Part shown: positions 21,639 through 32,268 of the stretch, piece by piece
How positions within the stretch are numbered: position 1 is the first letter of the stretch
Layout: every line of letters begins with the position of its first letter
Assembly (NCBI GenBank): GCA_958450365.1
Contig: CAUEEP010000909.1
Coordinates: forward strand, 199,501-263,500
Direction: 5' to 3'
DNA from: Mesorhabditis belari
Lineage: Eukaryota; Nematoda; Chromadorea; Rhabditida; Rhabditidae
DNA: 64,000 bases
Notes under the pieces: generated by a model
Told to the model about the DNA's origin: nothing
Seen by the model: the letters and a program-made list of their open reading frames with translations, nothing else
The model's database searches: none
Translations under genes and position numbers: made by a program

Positions 21639-23425
21639 ATGCAGCGCTGTAAATCTATCTTCGACAAACCGACAAGTTCCGATGAACTTGGACGAGCTTA
21701 TGCGAGAACTTACAAAGGATTCTCAAGCGACAGGATGAATCACACGATGCCGGTGTGCATCGATCACGTAGGTTTTGTTTTGCTCCTTGTAGCATCTGAA
21801 ATGTAGATCTGATTCTAGTGAGTGTTTCCTAACTCAAGTACGCGTAGTTTTTGTAAGTAAAGTGCAGAAGACTCCGCTTTGACTTATTGCAAATAGAGTA
21901 TAAGATTTTAAATTTTACGGACTAAACAATTTCTTGATTTTAGCTTAACGATTTGATGGACGGTAGCATGGAAGAGCTTTCTCAGACAATGGATATGGAT
22001 TCAACGATGGTAGAACAATCGCTCACTGATGATCTCGCCACCCTTCGAATGAACGACGAGGAACTTGAGAAGCATCAAGAGGAAAAGCGCAGGGTAAAAT
22101 TTAAACTAATGAACAGGTTTTCGAGAATATTACTGTTTTTTGTCCTTTAGCAAGCCACATACAAGACTTCAATGTGTCGAGCAGTGAAAAATGCAGAGCA
22201 GTGTCCTTATGGAGAGAAATGCACGTTTGTGAGGTTCTAATTACACATAATGTTTTGATTAAGGTTTGCTCATGATATCTCTGAACTCAGACAAACCGAG
22301 GTTGGGTTGTTACTACTTTGTGTATGACAATAGACATTATAGTTCCACATTGGTATTGCTAACAATAATAATAAGGTTATTGTTTTAGGCTCGCGGAAAG
22401 AGGCATCCCAAGTACAAGACGCAACTCTGCTCAAAATTCTCGCAAACAGGATTCTGTCGATATGGAGACCGATGCATGTACATTCATCACCTCAAGAACC
22501 AGAAAGTCATAGACCACCGAAAAAATATGGGAATTCCGCTCGGAGCGGTAGGTTGCTTTCCTTATAAATTGCTTATTAAGTCATCTTAACAACCTTGAAG
22601 CAAGAATAAACCCTATTACGTATTGTTCTAATATTTAGAATCGTCGCCCTGAGATGATAGATTCGATGGCTGTCAACCAGCAGTCAAATCCTCGTCCATT
22701 GATGTCTAGAATTCTACCAGCGGAGCCACCCTTTTATGAAGAGCATCGAGTTAGTTTCTCTTTTCGGTTGTTCAGCAAAAGTTATCGTGTTTTTAGGAAC
22801 AAACACACGTTCTTCGCTATACTCCTCCATGGGCTTCGAACGTTGAATCACGCCATAACATGAGGTATTATTTGTTATTAATCTTACTTATTATAAGGCG
22901 CAAAAGATGTGTGTCCGTTCACTTCATAATTCGAGGCCCAGTAGCGATTTTTTCCTGATTTTTGGGGATGATATGCAATGCAAATTTCAGAGGGTCTGCG
23001 GCAAAGATCAAAGGGAATGTTAAGTATTGAGGGTGAATCTTAGATTTAACGTTCTAAATATAAATATTGTAGAGTAAAATTCTTTACAGTTTGAATGTTT
23101 TAGTTTGCCATTGTCGTATCCACAATATCAATCAGAAAACTCGGTTCGTCAATCAAATATGCACCCCACCAATAATCGCTCAACTCGTCAGCCTCTATTT
23201 TCTCGCAATCACAATCGGTAGTGTTTTTGTTTAAGTACTGGATCATATTATACACCTAAATAATTATTTGGCCTAAACTTTGAATTTGGAAATTGTTTTA
23301 ACTTCATATTCTTCAAAATTATGTTGTTAAACTTGTTACTATTGAATAGGACTTTTACCCATTTTCCGTACAGTACACGACTCGCCTCCATTATAAACTT
23401 TTTCAGATTCGACTCTGGAATGTGA
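21639..23425 (+). CDS. Tandem CCCH zinc-finger RNA-binding protein (POS-1/OMA/TIS11 type), 286 aa
   Basis: Nine exons (21639-21767, 21944-22093, 22151-22224, 22264-22300, 22389-22547, 22639-22749, 22797-22864, 23104-23217, 23407-23425) sum to 861 bases in phase. Two CX8CX5CX3H fingers are intact: YKTSMCRAVKNAEQCPYG then EKCTFAH, and YKTQLCSKFSQTGFCRYG then DRCMYIH, each with the leading YKT basic motif. The linker ISELRQTEARGKRHPKYKT resembles the POS-1/OMA linker. The N-terminus is acidic (ELSQTMDMDSTMVEQSLTDD) and the C-terminus is rich in N, S, R and Q. In C. elegans this family binds 3' UTRs of maternal mRNAs in oocytes and embryos, so a germline or early-embryo role is inferred. The donor GTTTGTGAGG of exon 3 was chosen because it restores F-A-H of finger 1. 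Confidence 0.88.
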
Positions 23426-24309
23426 ATTGCTACTGTTTGTCCAAATCAAGTCCCAAAAACTAACAAATCATTTGATGTGTTGATTCATATTGTACTATTT
23501 TTTGTCGATTATTGCAAAGTTTTCTTGTCTATTTTGTTTATTTATCTGAACAATTTGTGCAAATATTTTTAGATTTTACTTGACAAAGATTTATTGTTCA
23601 GTACAAGGTGCAATTTTACTGTAGACACAATTTTCATGGGTTGAATCTTGCACATTCTTGAAATTTTTGTTTAACCTTCGTTTGATTGTGTACAGATTTT
23701 TAACAATTTATCCACACTCGTCGAGTTTTTATTTGACACTCAGTAACGGTTCAAAAAGAATAAATTTTCTGGTTTGTAAACCTGCGCCAATCATAAATCA
23801 ATTGCCTGGTTCACAATTTTGATTTGACTTGTATGGGATGTCATGAGAAAGGTGTTGATTTAGCTGATCAAATCTGAGGATTCGGCCACAAAAAAATTTG
23901 GAAATGGTGCGAATAACATGAAAATTTGTTGATTTTGCATCAAGGGAACTGGATGCTTAAAAATTTTTTGGATAGAACTGGCCAAAATGTGAGTTGGTAT
24001 TGTACGTGCTTTGTGTTTTTTATTCCATCCTTTACAATCAGGATCAGAATGACATGAATCGTGTGGACACTAAGAAATTGATGATGATCAAGTCAAGATT
24101 GCAAATGTTGGGTTCAACTTTAAGAATCTTCTATGTATGATACCTAGTTTTTATTATTCGATATTTCAAAAAAAACAATGTTTGGACAATCGTGGTCTTT
24201 CTGGATTGAAAATGATTAGTCTCTCTTGTTTCGGAAAATCGGATGCTAGCTTATCTTAACGATCTTCATATCTAATTCATTATCAACCATTCTAAATTCA
24301 GTTGCAATT
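23426..24309. other. 3' flank of the CCCH gene; no gene recognised
   Basis: AT-rich, with T-runs recurring at short spacing between about 23500 and 23760, which could be 3' UTR. No coding exon or repeat pair was identified on either strand. Confidence 0.4.
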
Positions 24310-24411
24310 CTATCCGATTCTCACGAAGCTCATCACTGTAGCCATCACCGCGAATAGTCCAAGAAGAACCGAAATGAAGCACATTTTTTCAAAATATTGA
24401 TGAACGGACAT
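24310..24411 (-). CDS. Candidate small ORF (33 aa, hydrophobic) behind a TATA-like box
   Basis: The minus strand encodes MSVHQYFEKM then CFISVLLGLFAVMATVMSF and ends VRIG. TATAAAAGG lies about 15 bases upstream (near 24421-24435). A TATA-directed start would fall at or after the first ATG, so the second ATG (24384) could be the true start, giving 24 residues. The peptide could be a short membrane micropeptide or a signal exon with a GTGAGA donor. The best acceptor downstream leads to an immediate stop. Support is weak. Confidence 0.2.
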   Translation of the reverse strand: MSVHQYFEKMCFISVLLGLFAVMATVMSFVRIG

Positions 24412-24639
24412 TGCTTGGCTCTCCTTTTATACACGACGGCAGCATAAGAAATACAATTTGCTGCAGATTTTTCTGATTTAACGTTTTAGACAATAGGTGT
24501 ATTAGCATTTTGAATAAGCAAATGACTGACAAAATGCGTATTGCAATGAGAAAACTGTTCGTTTATCTTTCACAAAAAGTAATGAAGAGTTGAAATATGA
24601 ACGAAAATTTTGCTCATAGAAGTGATCCTCTTCCTCTCT

Positions 24640-25799
24640 TCTTTTCCGATGAAAATAGGCACAAAATTGGGATCCTCTTCCCAGCGGAATACCAAAAAGT
24701 GGACTGAGGAAAGTGACAGCACAAGGGAGGTATTCAAAGATTATCGGAATCATTGTCTGAAAATTGATTCTGTTAAGGAGTTAGCGCATGATGAGCAGGT
24801 GACTGATCCTTGGTGATTATTTCATTTCGTTCTCAATTACCTTAACAAGCAGCGCTCGAAAGAGTTGTATCTGAAGTTTTCTCGAAGCTTTGCTCATCGC
24901 AGCCGTCTACAAAGATAAAAGGTTAGAATTTCTGAATTTTCTCCCAAATCAAAAACAACTTTATTAATACCTTAATTGTTTTATGTATTTGACAGGACAA
25001 TCTTCTGATTATGACTGCAAAAGTCGATCCCAATTCAACCATACAAACAGAGAAAGATTAGAGTTGACCCCAATGCCACACTTCGACACCAAGTGCGTTT
25101 AGGTGCTAAAAATTTAGTTTTGTCTACCGTATTCCCTCTAGTAGTAGTGCACCCTGAGCGTTGCCGAAATTGCTCGAAATCTCGAAAACCGCTTATCAGA
25201 ACCCATCGATGTGGGATCGGAAATATAACTGACGATGGGATCTTGTGGGGAATTAGAGTGTTGAGCTTCTGCGAAAACTTGGAAACCGTAAAATAGTCAT
25301 CAACTCGGCTCGGCGGGGTGCACTACTATTAGAGAAAATACGGTCTTTGAATGATGGACAAGGAAGTGAAGTCCTAAAGAAGTGATTTAATGCAAATTCC
25401 TAGTCTCAACTTATACAACGGTCCCAATATAGCAGTTTTGTTCACATCGAAGCCGTACGTTTCCCAAAGAGCATCCCGGAAATATCTCTAGAAGAATTCT
25501 TATCCAGAAAAATGCTTCTGAATTGATTGCCGTTAGAGTATCTGTGTAATACATATAAATGTGTAGAACTGTTTCCCAAAGAGAACCCATTCCCAACCAA
25601 ATACCCACATGAATGGGCACATATTTCCCAGAATTGAATAGGAAAAGCTAATGATTTCTGAAATTATTGATAGAAATTTTAAGGTAAATACCCACTTGCA
25701 AATCAGAAAATATCGATAGACAAAGTGAAAAGCCAAGGGAACGAGACACTCAATGAAATTATTGGGTAGAAAATGAAATGCATGAATAGTCACACTGGG
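24640..25799 (-). pseudogene. STR-type seven-TM chemoreceptor, broken and lacking its N-terminus
   Basis: Minus-strand exons give VPLAFHFVYRYFLICK (25799-25696, the TM3 F-Y-R-Y motif), then IISFSYSILGNMCPFMW, then RYFRDALWETYGFDVNKTA. Further on come IHKTIKTAAMSKASRKLQIQ with LFRALLVK, and TMIPIIFEYLPCAVTFLSPL. The order and the MSxxSRKLQxQLFxAL ... IPIIFxYLP motifs are those of the C. elegans STR family. Two things argue for a pseudogene. The exon before IIRRLSCQIHK cannot be joined in a consistent phase, and the first exons are missing where a transposon end begins 11 bases beyond the last exon (25811). A 219-base MITE sits in the central intron. Confidence 0.6.
25126..25344. mobile_element. 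219-base MITE, copy 2 (in the STR pseudogene)
   Basis: Intact 29-base terminal inverted repeats begin ACCGTATTCCCTCTAGTAG and continue to GTGCACCC. The right end is the complement with two changes. The body is co-linear with 7417-7636. There is no ORF of note. Two copies in 64 kb suggest a multicopy family. Confidence 0.85.
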
Positions 25800-25810
25800 C
25801 TAAAGTGTCT

Positions 25811-25980
25811 ACAGGGCGTGCCATAATTGTCGCAACAAGGTATCACGCGCGTTCAAGGACAATAACTCGTTGATTTAAGCTTTATTTCTGTTTTTTTTTG
25901 TTTTTATTATATTTGGAATATAATTGAAACTTTTTGCATGTAAAATGTGTTTTTCGGAATGGTTGAAAAATCCCAGCATG
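25811..25980 (+). mobile_element. Terminal fragment of the same Tc1/mariner-type element as at 1-220
   Basis: TACAGGGCGTGCCATAATTG then TCGCAACAAGG matches the reverse complement of 192-220 over about 29 bases. It then diverges into T-rich sequence. No partner terminal repeat was seen downstream, so the copy is truncated or composite. Confidence 0.5.
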
Positions 25981-26022
25981 ACCGGATGGCGTAGTGGTAA
26001 ATGTGCGCGCTCCAGTTCCAGT
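25981..26022 (+). repeat. tRNA-like 5' half (A-box) without a B-box
   Basis: GACCGGATGGCGTAGTGG then TAAATGTGCGCGCTCC matches the D-arm/A-box layout of a tRNA (TGGCGTAGTGG). No GGTTCGAATCC-type B-box follows, so it is a fragment or tRNA-derived repeat, not a gene. Confidence 0.45.
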
Positions 26023-26124
26023 TTACAAATAGTGAGTTGCTATTAAATGATTGGTATTCTCAAAAAGAAGAACTTCAACTTATGTTCGCCATTTCACAAG
26101 AATTACTTGCATCTCTAGCCACAA

Positions 26125-26494
26125 ATGTATATACCGAAAGAGTTTTTTCGTGTTTCTTTTCTTGCACAACTCTCCAATAAAGTTTTAGTTTTGCTGGTCT
26201 ATATCTCAACAATCGACGTCGGCAACAGATCTCGGAAGGGGTTGCCACAAAACTGCTCAATGTTGCCTGCAATCAGAATCATGTCAGGTGATCTTAGCCT
26301 TTTACAATTTAATATACTGTGAATTTAGACAAAATACATGGCCCGCGAGTAAAGAAAAGCGCTACGGATGGAGAACTGCTTATGCTCCTTACCCTTCGAT
26401 AATGCCAGAAGAAGAGGAAAATATGGAAAGTGATGCGATTATGAAGATTAAAACACTTGCAAGTCTTGCTAGATTGTCGTTGTGGATATTAGAT
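26125..26494 (+). CDS. Uncertain small two-exon gene, possibly a secreted peptide
   Basis: An ATG at 26125 opens a hydrophobic N-terminal stretch (KVLVLLVYISTIDVG) followed by a basic segment up to a donor near 26286. An acceptor (GTGAATTTAG) near 26327 leads to an exon. In its longest frame that exon reads KEKRYGWRTAYAPYPSIMPE then an acidic helix to a stop at 26494. The phase that joins the exons directly uses another frame and stops earlier (KIHGPRVKKSATDGELLML). Basic sites such as EKR and VKK would fit a propeptide. No family is recognised, and the region borders transposon debris. Confidence 0.2.
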
Positions 26495-26572
26495 TGAATT
26501 CATTCATTTTTATTTTACAGATTTGTTATATGGTTAGCTAAATGGTTAGCTGTTAGCCTATAATGATTTGTA

Positions 26573-29097
26573 TCATTTTTCAGTCGTTTTCGGGGTTTCC
26601 CCCCAAAAACCTGGATTATAAACATCAAAGAACTTTTCGTAAATCTTGTCATGCGTGAGAGGAGTCTGTCAAAGAAAAACAAAGGTGAAAGAATGTTTAG
26701 AAAATTTTATTCTATTGTATGAACATTTATGAATCAAGCAAGTAGCACCATAGAAATAATATTATACGCAAGAGATTTCTAGGCTTTTTGGCAATTGTTT
26801 GTTCGACCGCAAGCAGTCTAAATTTTGATATAAAATGATTTTAGGATGATCTTTCAAACCTCCCAATCGGAGATCTCAAATTGACCGATAACTTTCTCGA
26901 AATCGGCCAATGGAATGAAACCATTTGAATCTTGAAGAGATGACAATTCAGGAATCAGAGTGCCCTGAAAAGTTTATTTGAAGAAAGAGTTGAAGTTCGG
27001 ATCTTTTACCTGGTAGATCACATGTTTGTCGACGGGATTTGGATCATGTTCAAGGAGACGAACCATTGCTTGGGGAGTGTTCTGAAATCTTTCTAATTGA
27101 TAGCGATTCAAGTTTAAGCTTAATCTAGACTTCGAAATACTTTACCTTGAACTCAAGAACGAAACCGGCTGATGTAGTCAATTCTTTTCTCGTGTATCCC
27201 ATCAACTTCATCACAGCCAAAGTCACCTCAGTGTGCTGAAAATTTGTTGATGTTCACTCGTTTCCTTTATTTCTAAACAAACCGATGCATATCCGATAAC
27301 TTTTGGTCCTTTTCCAGTGGCGGCTGTCTTCATCGAATCAATCGTGTGTTTCAACCAATACCCGCCCATCATTTGACGGCAAGGCATGTGTTCGGCACAA
27401 GCCTTATAGTGAGCCTCAGCTAGAATTGAGCAAGAGTGTCAGATTCCTAGACAATAGGTGACGCGACAATAGGTGACCAAACCGACAATAGGTGACTTTA
27501 TTTGATGTTTTTGCCCGTTGTCCGCGCATCGAGGCAGTTCTTCTATTGTGGCGACAAGAATTGGATACGACAAAAGCAAATTTGGACAACATCAAATCTG
27601 GCTTGTTGCCGCGAGGATCGTTAGCTGCAGAGGAACGAAAGCGACAAAAAACGTTCAAGATCTTTTGCTTAATTTCCCCGGCTTAGTCGATCCAATTTTG
27701 TTTGTTGGTTGTGCTTCATTCTTGGATAAGTTATCATATTTGATTAATCTAAACGATTAAAGTTTTATATTTGTTTTTGCATTTTTCTTTATTGTAATGT
27801 CTTGTTGTCATACATATTTTATGTTATAACGTTATTTGATTAACTTAGTCAGGTTTCAATCGAAAAAAACGGTATTGATTCTAATAGAAGCGCAGCCTCT
27901 AATAGTTACTAATTAGATTTGGTCGGTTCGGTCACCTATTATTGCGTCGCGTCACCAATTGCCCCATAACCAGAGTATCAAGGATTTCAATATTAGCATC
28001 TGTTTTGTTGATAAAATAATCAAGTTCTAAACCTTACAAAACAAAACGAACCGAACTCCGAATAAGCGGCAATAAGTTTCTTCTTATCATAGCCAGCAAG
28101 TGTTGGCTTGTTCATCCATTGTGGATATTTCGCTCGTGTATGCTCGATCATAATGATATTGTCTGCCAAATCAGCTGCCAAAGAAACTTTTGGTTGCCAG
28201 CCAGTCTAAATCCCAATTTTAGTAAATCTAAATCTCTAAACTAGCTCTCAATTTTTACTCTGCTTTCTACTTACATTCTCAGCCATGTATTTGAGCAACT
28301 CAATGTTTTCGCTTTCCATTTTTGCAAGTGACGGCAATGAATCGTTCGAGATTGGAGCCCAAGCTGAAATTTTTGTTTTGGAAGGTCAACCCTGAGTTCT
28401 TTAATCTTATTTCATCAATTACCTTCATCACTTTTCGGGCAATTCTTCACATTGTACATTCTGAGGAGTTGATCATCAATTGTGTAAGGAACGGGTGACC
28501 AATTGTCGTATCTCTTATCCCAATCAGCAAAGCCGAGTGGAGTGTATAAACCGGCGATGGCAGTCTAGAGTCCATTTCCCACGCTATGCTTGTTTTCCTT
28601 ACTTGAAGGGTCATCTGGCATCTTGGCGCTGATGACGCATAGAAGACAGCCTCTTTCCCAAAATAGTTTGCATTTATGTAATCATTTCCGATGAATTTGC
28701 GAATCTCTTTGCCAAGTCCAAGAGCTTGTTTCTTGCCAATCTGAAATATGAACCAACGTCATCCTTTTCTTGTTTTCTTACTCGATTCAACTCCAAAGGT
28801 CCTTCTTGTCCCCATGACTTATCGCTTGGGTTCACATAGTTTTCCGGGTTTCGGCAGCCATGTCTAGAATTCAAATATTTAGTCTCTACTGTGTTCTCTT
28901 GCCATAAAGAATTTACCGAAATTTTCTACTAATCCCGAATTCGCTTACCTTGTTCCAAAAAGAATGAGTATCGTATTAGGATCTCTTGCGATTGATGAGG
29001 ATGGAAGTGGTGGGGCGACTTCATTTGCACTAGCTGTATTTGAATGAATTCCCAAGAAGCCGAGCACAAGATGTAACATCACTTTGAGAAACTCCAT
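26573..29097 (-). CDS. Histidine acid phosphatase family protein
   Basis: The ATG at 29097 opens a signal peptide (MEFLKVMLHLVLGFLGIHS). The catalytic segment follows as LILFGTRHGCRNPENYV; the family motif is RHGxRxP, here RHGCRNP. Later exons give FYASSAPRCQMTLQTAIAGL, WSPVPYTIDDQLLRMYNVKN and WMNKPTLAGYDKKKLIAAY, and then a second catalytic region spliced as VIGYASHTEVTLAVMKLMGY. The end is WETPLTHDKIYEKFFDVYNP and a stop at 26573-26575. These enzymes hydrolyse phosphomonoesters at acid pH through a phosphohistidine. In nematodes, members such as PHO-1 are gut-lumen or lysosomal. HTE replaces the usual HD, a variation I recall for nematode members. One intron carries a 510-base transposon (27452-27961). 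No disabling change was found in the exons read. Confidence 0.8.
27452..27961. mobile_element. Non-autonomous DNA element with repeated GACAATAGGTGAC motifs at the ends
   Basis: The left end has CAATAGGTGACGCGACAATA then GGTGACCAAACCGACAATAGG. The right end is the complement (GGTTCGGTCACCTATTATTG then CGTCGCGTCACCAATTG). The subterminal CAATAGGTGAC motif occurs three times on the left. Internal ORFs on both strands (up to 80 aa) show no transposase motif. Confidence 0.7.
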
Positions 29098-29099
29098 GA

Positions 29100-30412
29100 T
29101 TCAGAAAAGAATCTATTCGACCTTTTTAGGTTATAGATTCGGTTATTACCTGGAATTTTATTATTAGAATTAAGCTGAAAGTAAATTAGTTTGTGCCAAG
29201 ACATTGAGACAAATTTAGACGAGTCTTTGAAGCAAAAATGCCTCAATAGTTGATTAAGAATAAAGATCTAATTATTTACGATTCTCTAGCAATTTAAATG
29301 CTATAAAAAGAGTTCTTAGTTCGAGTTCAAAAGGAAAATCGTCAAGGAGAGTCGAACCTACGGAAAAAATGCATAGGCCGTTGCCCCCTATCCACCAACC
29401 GACCCTAGCAGGCGGGAAAGATGCGTTTTATAGGGATGCCAAAATCTTGTATGGTAAATATTCAATGTTTCCGAAGTCTTCGGCAAAAACTAAGAGCAGA
29501 TTCGGAATCCCATAGTCAAATCTATAAGTCAAATCTATCGGTCTCATAGCGAAAGGCCAAGTTCATGCCTTTCCCTAGTTAGATATTCTTTTTGAAATTG
29601 AAGACTCGCGCTGGGTAATAAGCAAAAATGACTGTAAGAATAGCTTTTTATTATTTAAAAAAGAATTGTTTGATAGAAATGAGTTTAATCCAAATCTCAA
29701 AACTAGAAAGGGGACCAATTCTGCGACTTTTCTCAAAATCGGCTCAAATGTTCTCGGGATAATCCTTTTCATAGTCCGAATTTTATCATTATTGGTGCTT
29801 TTTTTTGCCTATTTCCCTTTGAACTAACTGATTGATGATCGTTTTTATCGAGATTTCTTTTCTTTTCTCTTTTCATCTTCTTTTTTCCCAATTGACCCTC
29901 AAACTGGTAATGGAAATTGGAAATGGAAGTGTTTCCCCGTTCGGGAAGGGATTTCTCGAGATTAGATTTGGATTTATTGGTTCAATCAGTAATCCTAAAA
30001 AGTTCTCAAATCAAATCATCAAAAATTGATCAAAAATCGAAATGGATATAATTTTAAAGTAGGGAAATAATTTCTGCTTTCGATGATTATAGAGAAATTG
30101 GGCAAAAATGGAGTGATGCGTCGATCAAAAAATGTAAACATTGAGCAATGGGAAACGAAAGAATTATACAATGTATGAAATGTGTAGTTGAAATGTTTCA
30201 TACAAAAATGTTAGACAAAAAAATCACGTGAACAATCATGTCATGTCACCAAATTTATTCCATGCTTATCAATGCCGGTCAATGGCTCAGACAAAGTACA
30301 CTGTTTGTTCGAGAAAGCTATAAAGGAAACAAAAACAAAAACAAAACTAGAATTCTTTCTAACTTAAAAAATCTTAAAGGTTCTTTTAAACAGTTAACAT
30401 GCTTCTAAACAA
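29100..30412. other. Intergenic region with a tRNA-like relic and a dispersed repeat
   Basis: 29341-29411 on the minus strand has a B-box-like AGGTTCGACTC and a GGTTGGTGGATAGGG stretch where an A-box would be. Spacing is about six bases too short for a cloverleaf and the acceptor stem does not pair. 29427-29580 is the dispersed repeat described separately. The rest is AT-rich with no supported exon. Confidence 0.5.
29427..29580 (+). repeat. Dispersed repeat, copy 1
   Basis: Blocks TTTTATAGGGATGCCAAAAT, CGGAATCCC, AATCTATAAG, TCGGTCTCATAGCGAAAGGC and AAGTTCATGCCTTTCC recur in the same order, on the opposite strand, at 47925-48062. No terminal repeats or ORF are evident. Confidence 0.75.
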
Positions 30413-32095
30413 TTAATACCTAGGGTGTCCATTGGGAAAAATCCTCACAAAGGTCAATTTGATTCGAAAAAGGAAAAGACAAAAATTGATAATCGTTAAG
30501 CAAACCATATAAATCCCTGAGATAAAAAATATTTCTGAATTTGCAGTGATCGCCATTGCGGATTGGTCTAACCAGGTCAGGAACTGGGCCAACTGAAACA
30601 ATTTCTATAGAATTAGGCTAACTGAAAGAAAAACTTTGCAAAAAGTCCCTTTCAAATTTGTCGAGAGCATTTTAAAAGCAAAAACATCAAAACTTTTCAA
30701 AATTCTTTCGGTTTATTTATCCAATGACACTTTTCTTTGAAACTTGCTCTTTTGTCTATTTGCCCAATCACTTTGAGCACTTTCAATTCGAGTTTTTAGG
30801 TTTATTCACATAAACTGGAGTTCCTGTTCAATTGGACAACAAAAACTGTTACCGAAAACTCACCAAATACATCGGATAAACATAACAAAGTGAGAGAAGT
30901 CGTCGCTGAAAACCGATGAATGTGAAAGCCACAGACAACAAGTACATTATGAGACCGGCAGTTGAACTTCTGAAAAAGCTCTTCTGAAAGTCCAAAGCTT
31001 CAACCATTCACCATTGGCTTCACATTCACAAAGTTAGTTTTGCTCATTTTCCCTAAATCTTACAAACAGGGTGCGCATTAATTATGGGCTGCCTAATAGA
31101 CAGCAAGAAAAATCCCTATAATCATTGTTTTAAATCTTCAATCTTTTATAGATATATATTGTTAAACTAGTTAAAGTTTATTCCACAAAAAGTTTAGCAT
31201 TTCTGCCTTTCTGCAAATAGCATTTCCGCTCACAGGCCATTCTTGTGCAAGACAGCCAGAAGAAAGTGTTTTATTGAGGTTTCGCTTTGATTTCTTAGGC
31301 GTTCATAGTCGGTAAACTTGAATGTTTTGAGCTTTCTTGTTAATTCAATATCAAAGACTATAGTTTCAATGATCTGTTTATGGGAGTTTAAGTTTTTTAG
31401 AAACAATCCTCGCAAAAGTCTGTGACCAACTTTGTGGTGGGTACCCACGCGCCTGCCACATTCGTGGCTTTTGAAAAAGATTTAACAATTAATTGTGTTA
31501 AAATGCTCATACTGTACAGCAACTTAATGATTTTACTGTCTTGTCAAAAGTCAGTTTTCCTGTCAAAAGTTTAAAGAAAATGCTGCTTTGTCAAAAAAAT
31601 TGTGCTTGTTAATATACATTTATGGCTGAGAGTCTCTTAAATAGGGAGGTCTCATAATTAATGCGCACTCTGTAGTTACCCAATTGGTATACCAACTCCT
31701 TGTTTCAAACTCAATCCTTTAAAGTTTAAAAGTGAGGATTTTCCACCTTGATTGCCAAGTAAACCCACACATATAAGTAGATCAAAATGGTGAGTGGAAT
31801 CGTTGTGAGTTGAACATTTCCATTTTCACATTGAACACAATTTATGGATCGTTCTCTAAAATGAGAGCAAAAAAACAAGTTTATCCACTACTTGCATTTC
31901 TTTTTTACTTTTGCATTTGATATCCTTTTTGATATTGTTTCATCAATTGGATCATCACAAAAATTTGTCCGGAAAAATGGGCAATGATAAGAAACCAAGA
32001 GATAATCTGTGAAAAGGGAATAATAAAAATGAAATGATATCAGAAATCTCAACCTCGATCGCTTTGATCCATTTTCTCGAGAAATTAAAGCTCAT
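30413..32095 (-). CDS. Four-TM protein of a tandem family, member 1
   Basis: Exons in order give MSFNFSRKWIKAIE (ATG at 32095), IISWFLIIAHFSGQIFVMIQ (TM1), ERSINCVQCENGNVQLTTIP with LTILIYLYV (TM2), and TAGLIMYLLSVAFTFIGFQR with LLSLCYVYPMYL (TM2/3). The last exon holds FLTWLDQSAMAITANSE with TM4 and ends FVRIFPNGHPRY. Members 1-5 share this exon plan: a short N-terminal exon, a donor after a Y-x-Y/A motif, a GFxRR turn and a C-terminal WLDQ/WFD segment. I do not recognise the family; topology suggests a small tetraspan membrane protein. The large intron (about 30980-31740) contains a transposon. The donor after LIYLYV was chosen to match phase in member 2. Confidence 0.65.
31067..31672. mobile_element. 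Degenerate DNA transposon (CAGGGTGCGCATTAATTATG ends) inside member 1
   Basis: CAGGGTGCGCATTAATTATG at the left is inverted at the right (CATAATTAATGCGCACTCTG), with TA beside the right end, a Tc1-like layout. A 72-codon minus-strand ORF inside (31230-31448) has no recognisable DDE motif. Confidence 0.65.
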
Positions 32096-32268
32096 AAAAT
32101 AAAAGGGAATCGATTTTTAGAAAATTTCTGATCACTATCAAAAGGTTTTGAGCGTGGAAAATAATCCAAAGCTTATTAAGCTTATTCAAGTGGGTTTGTT
32201 TGACAAAAATGGCTTCATCCCTAAAAAAGAAGAAAACTTGAGTCAAGAATAGAAATTTCCTTTTTGAT

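Noticed and set aside
27416..27760. ORFs on both strands in an acid phosphatase intron
   Set aside because: They lie within a DNA element with CAATAGGTGAC ends; no transposase motif.
29341..29411. A tRNA gene on the minus strand
   Set aside because: B-box-like motif only. The distance to the T-loop is about six bases short and the acceptor stem fails.
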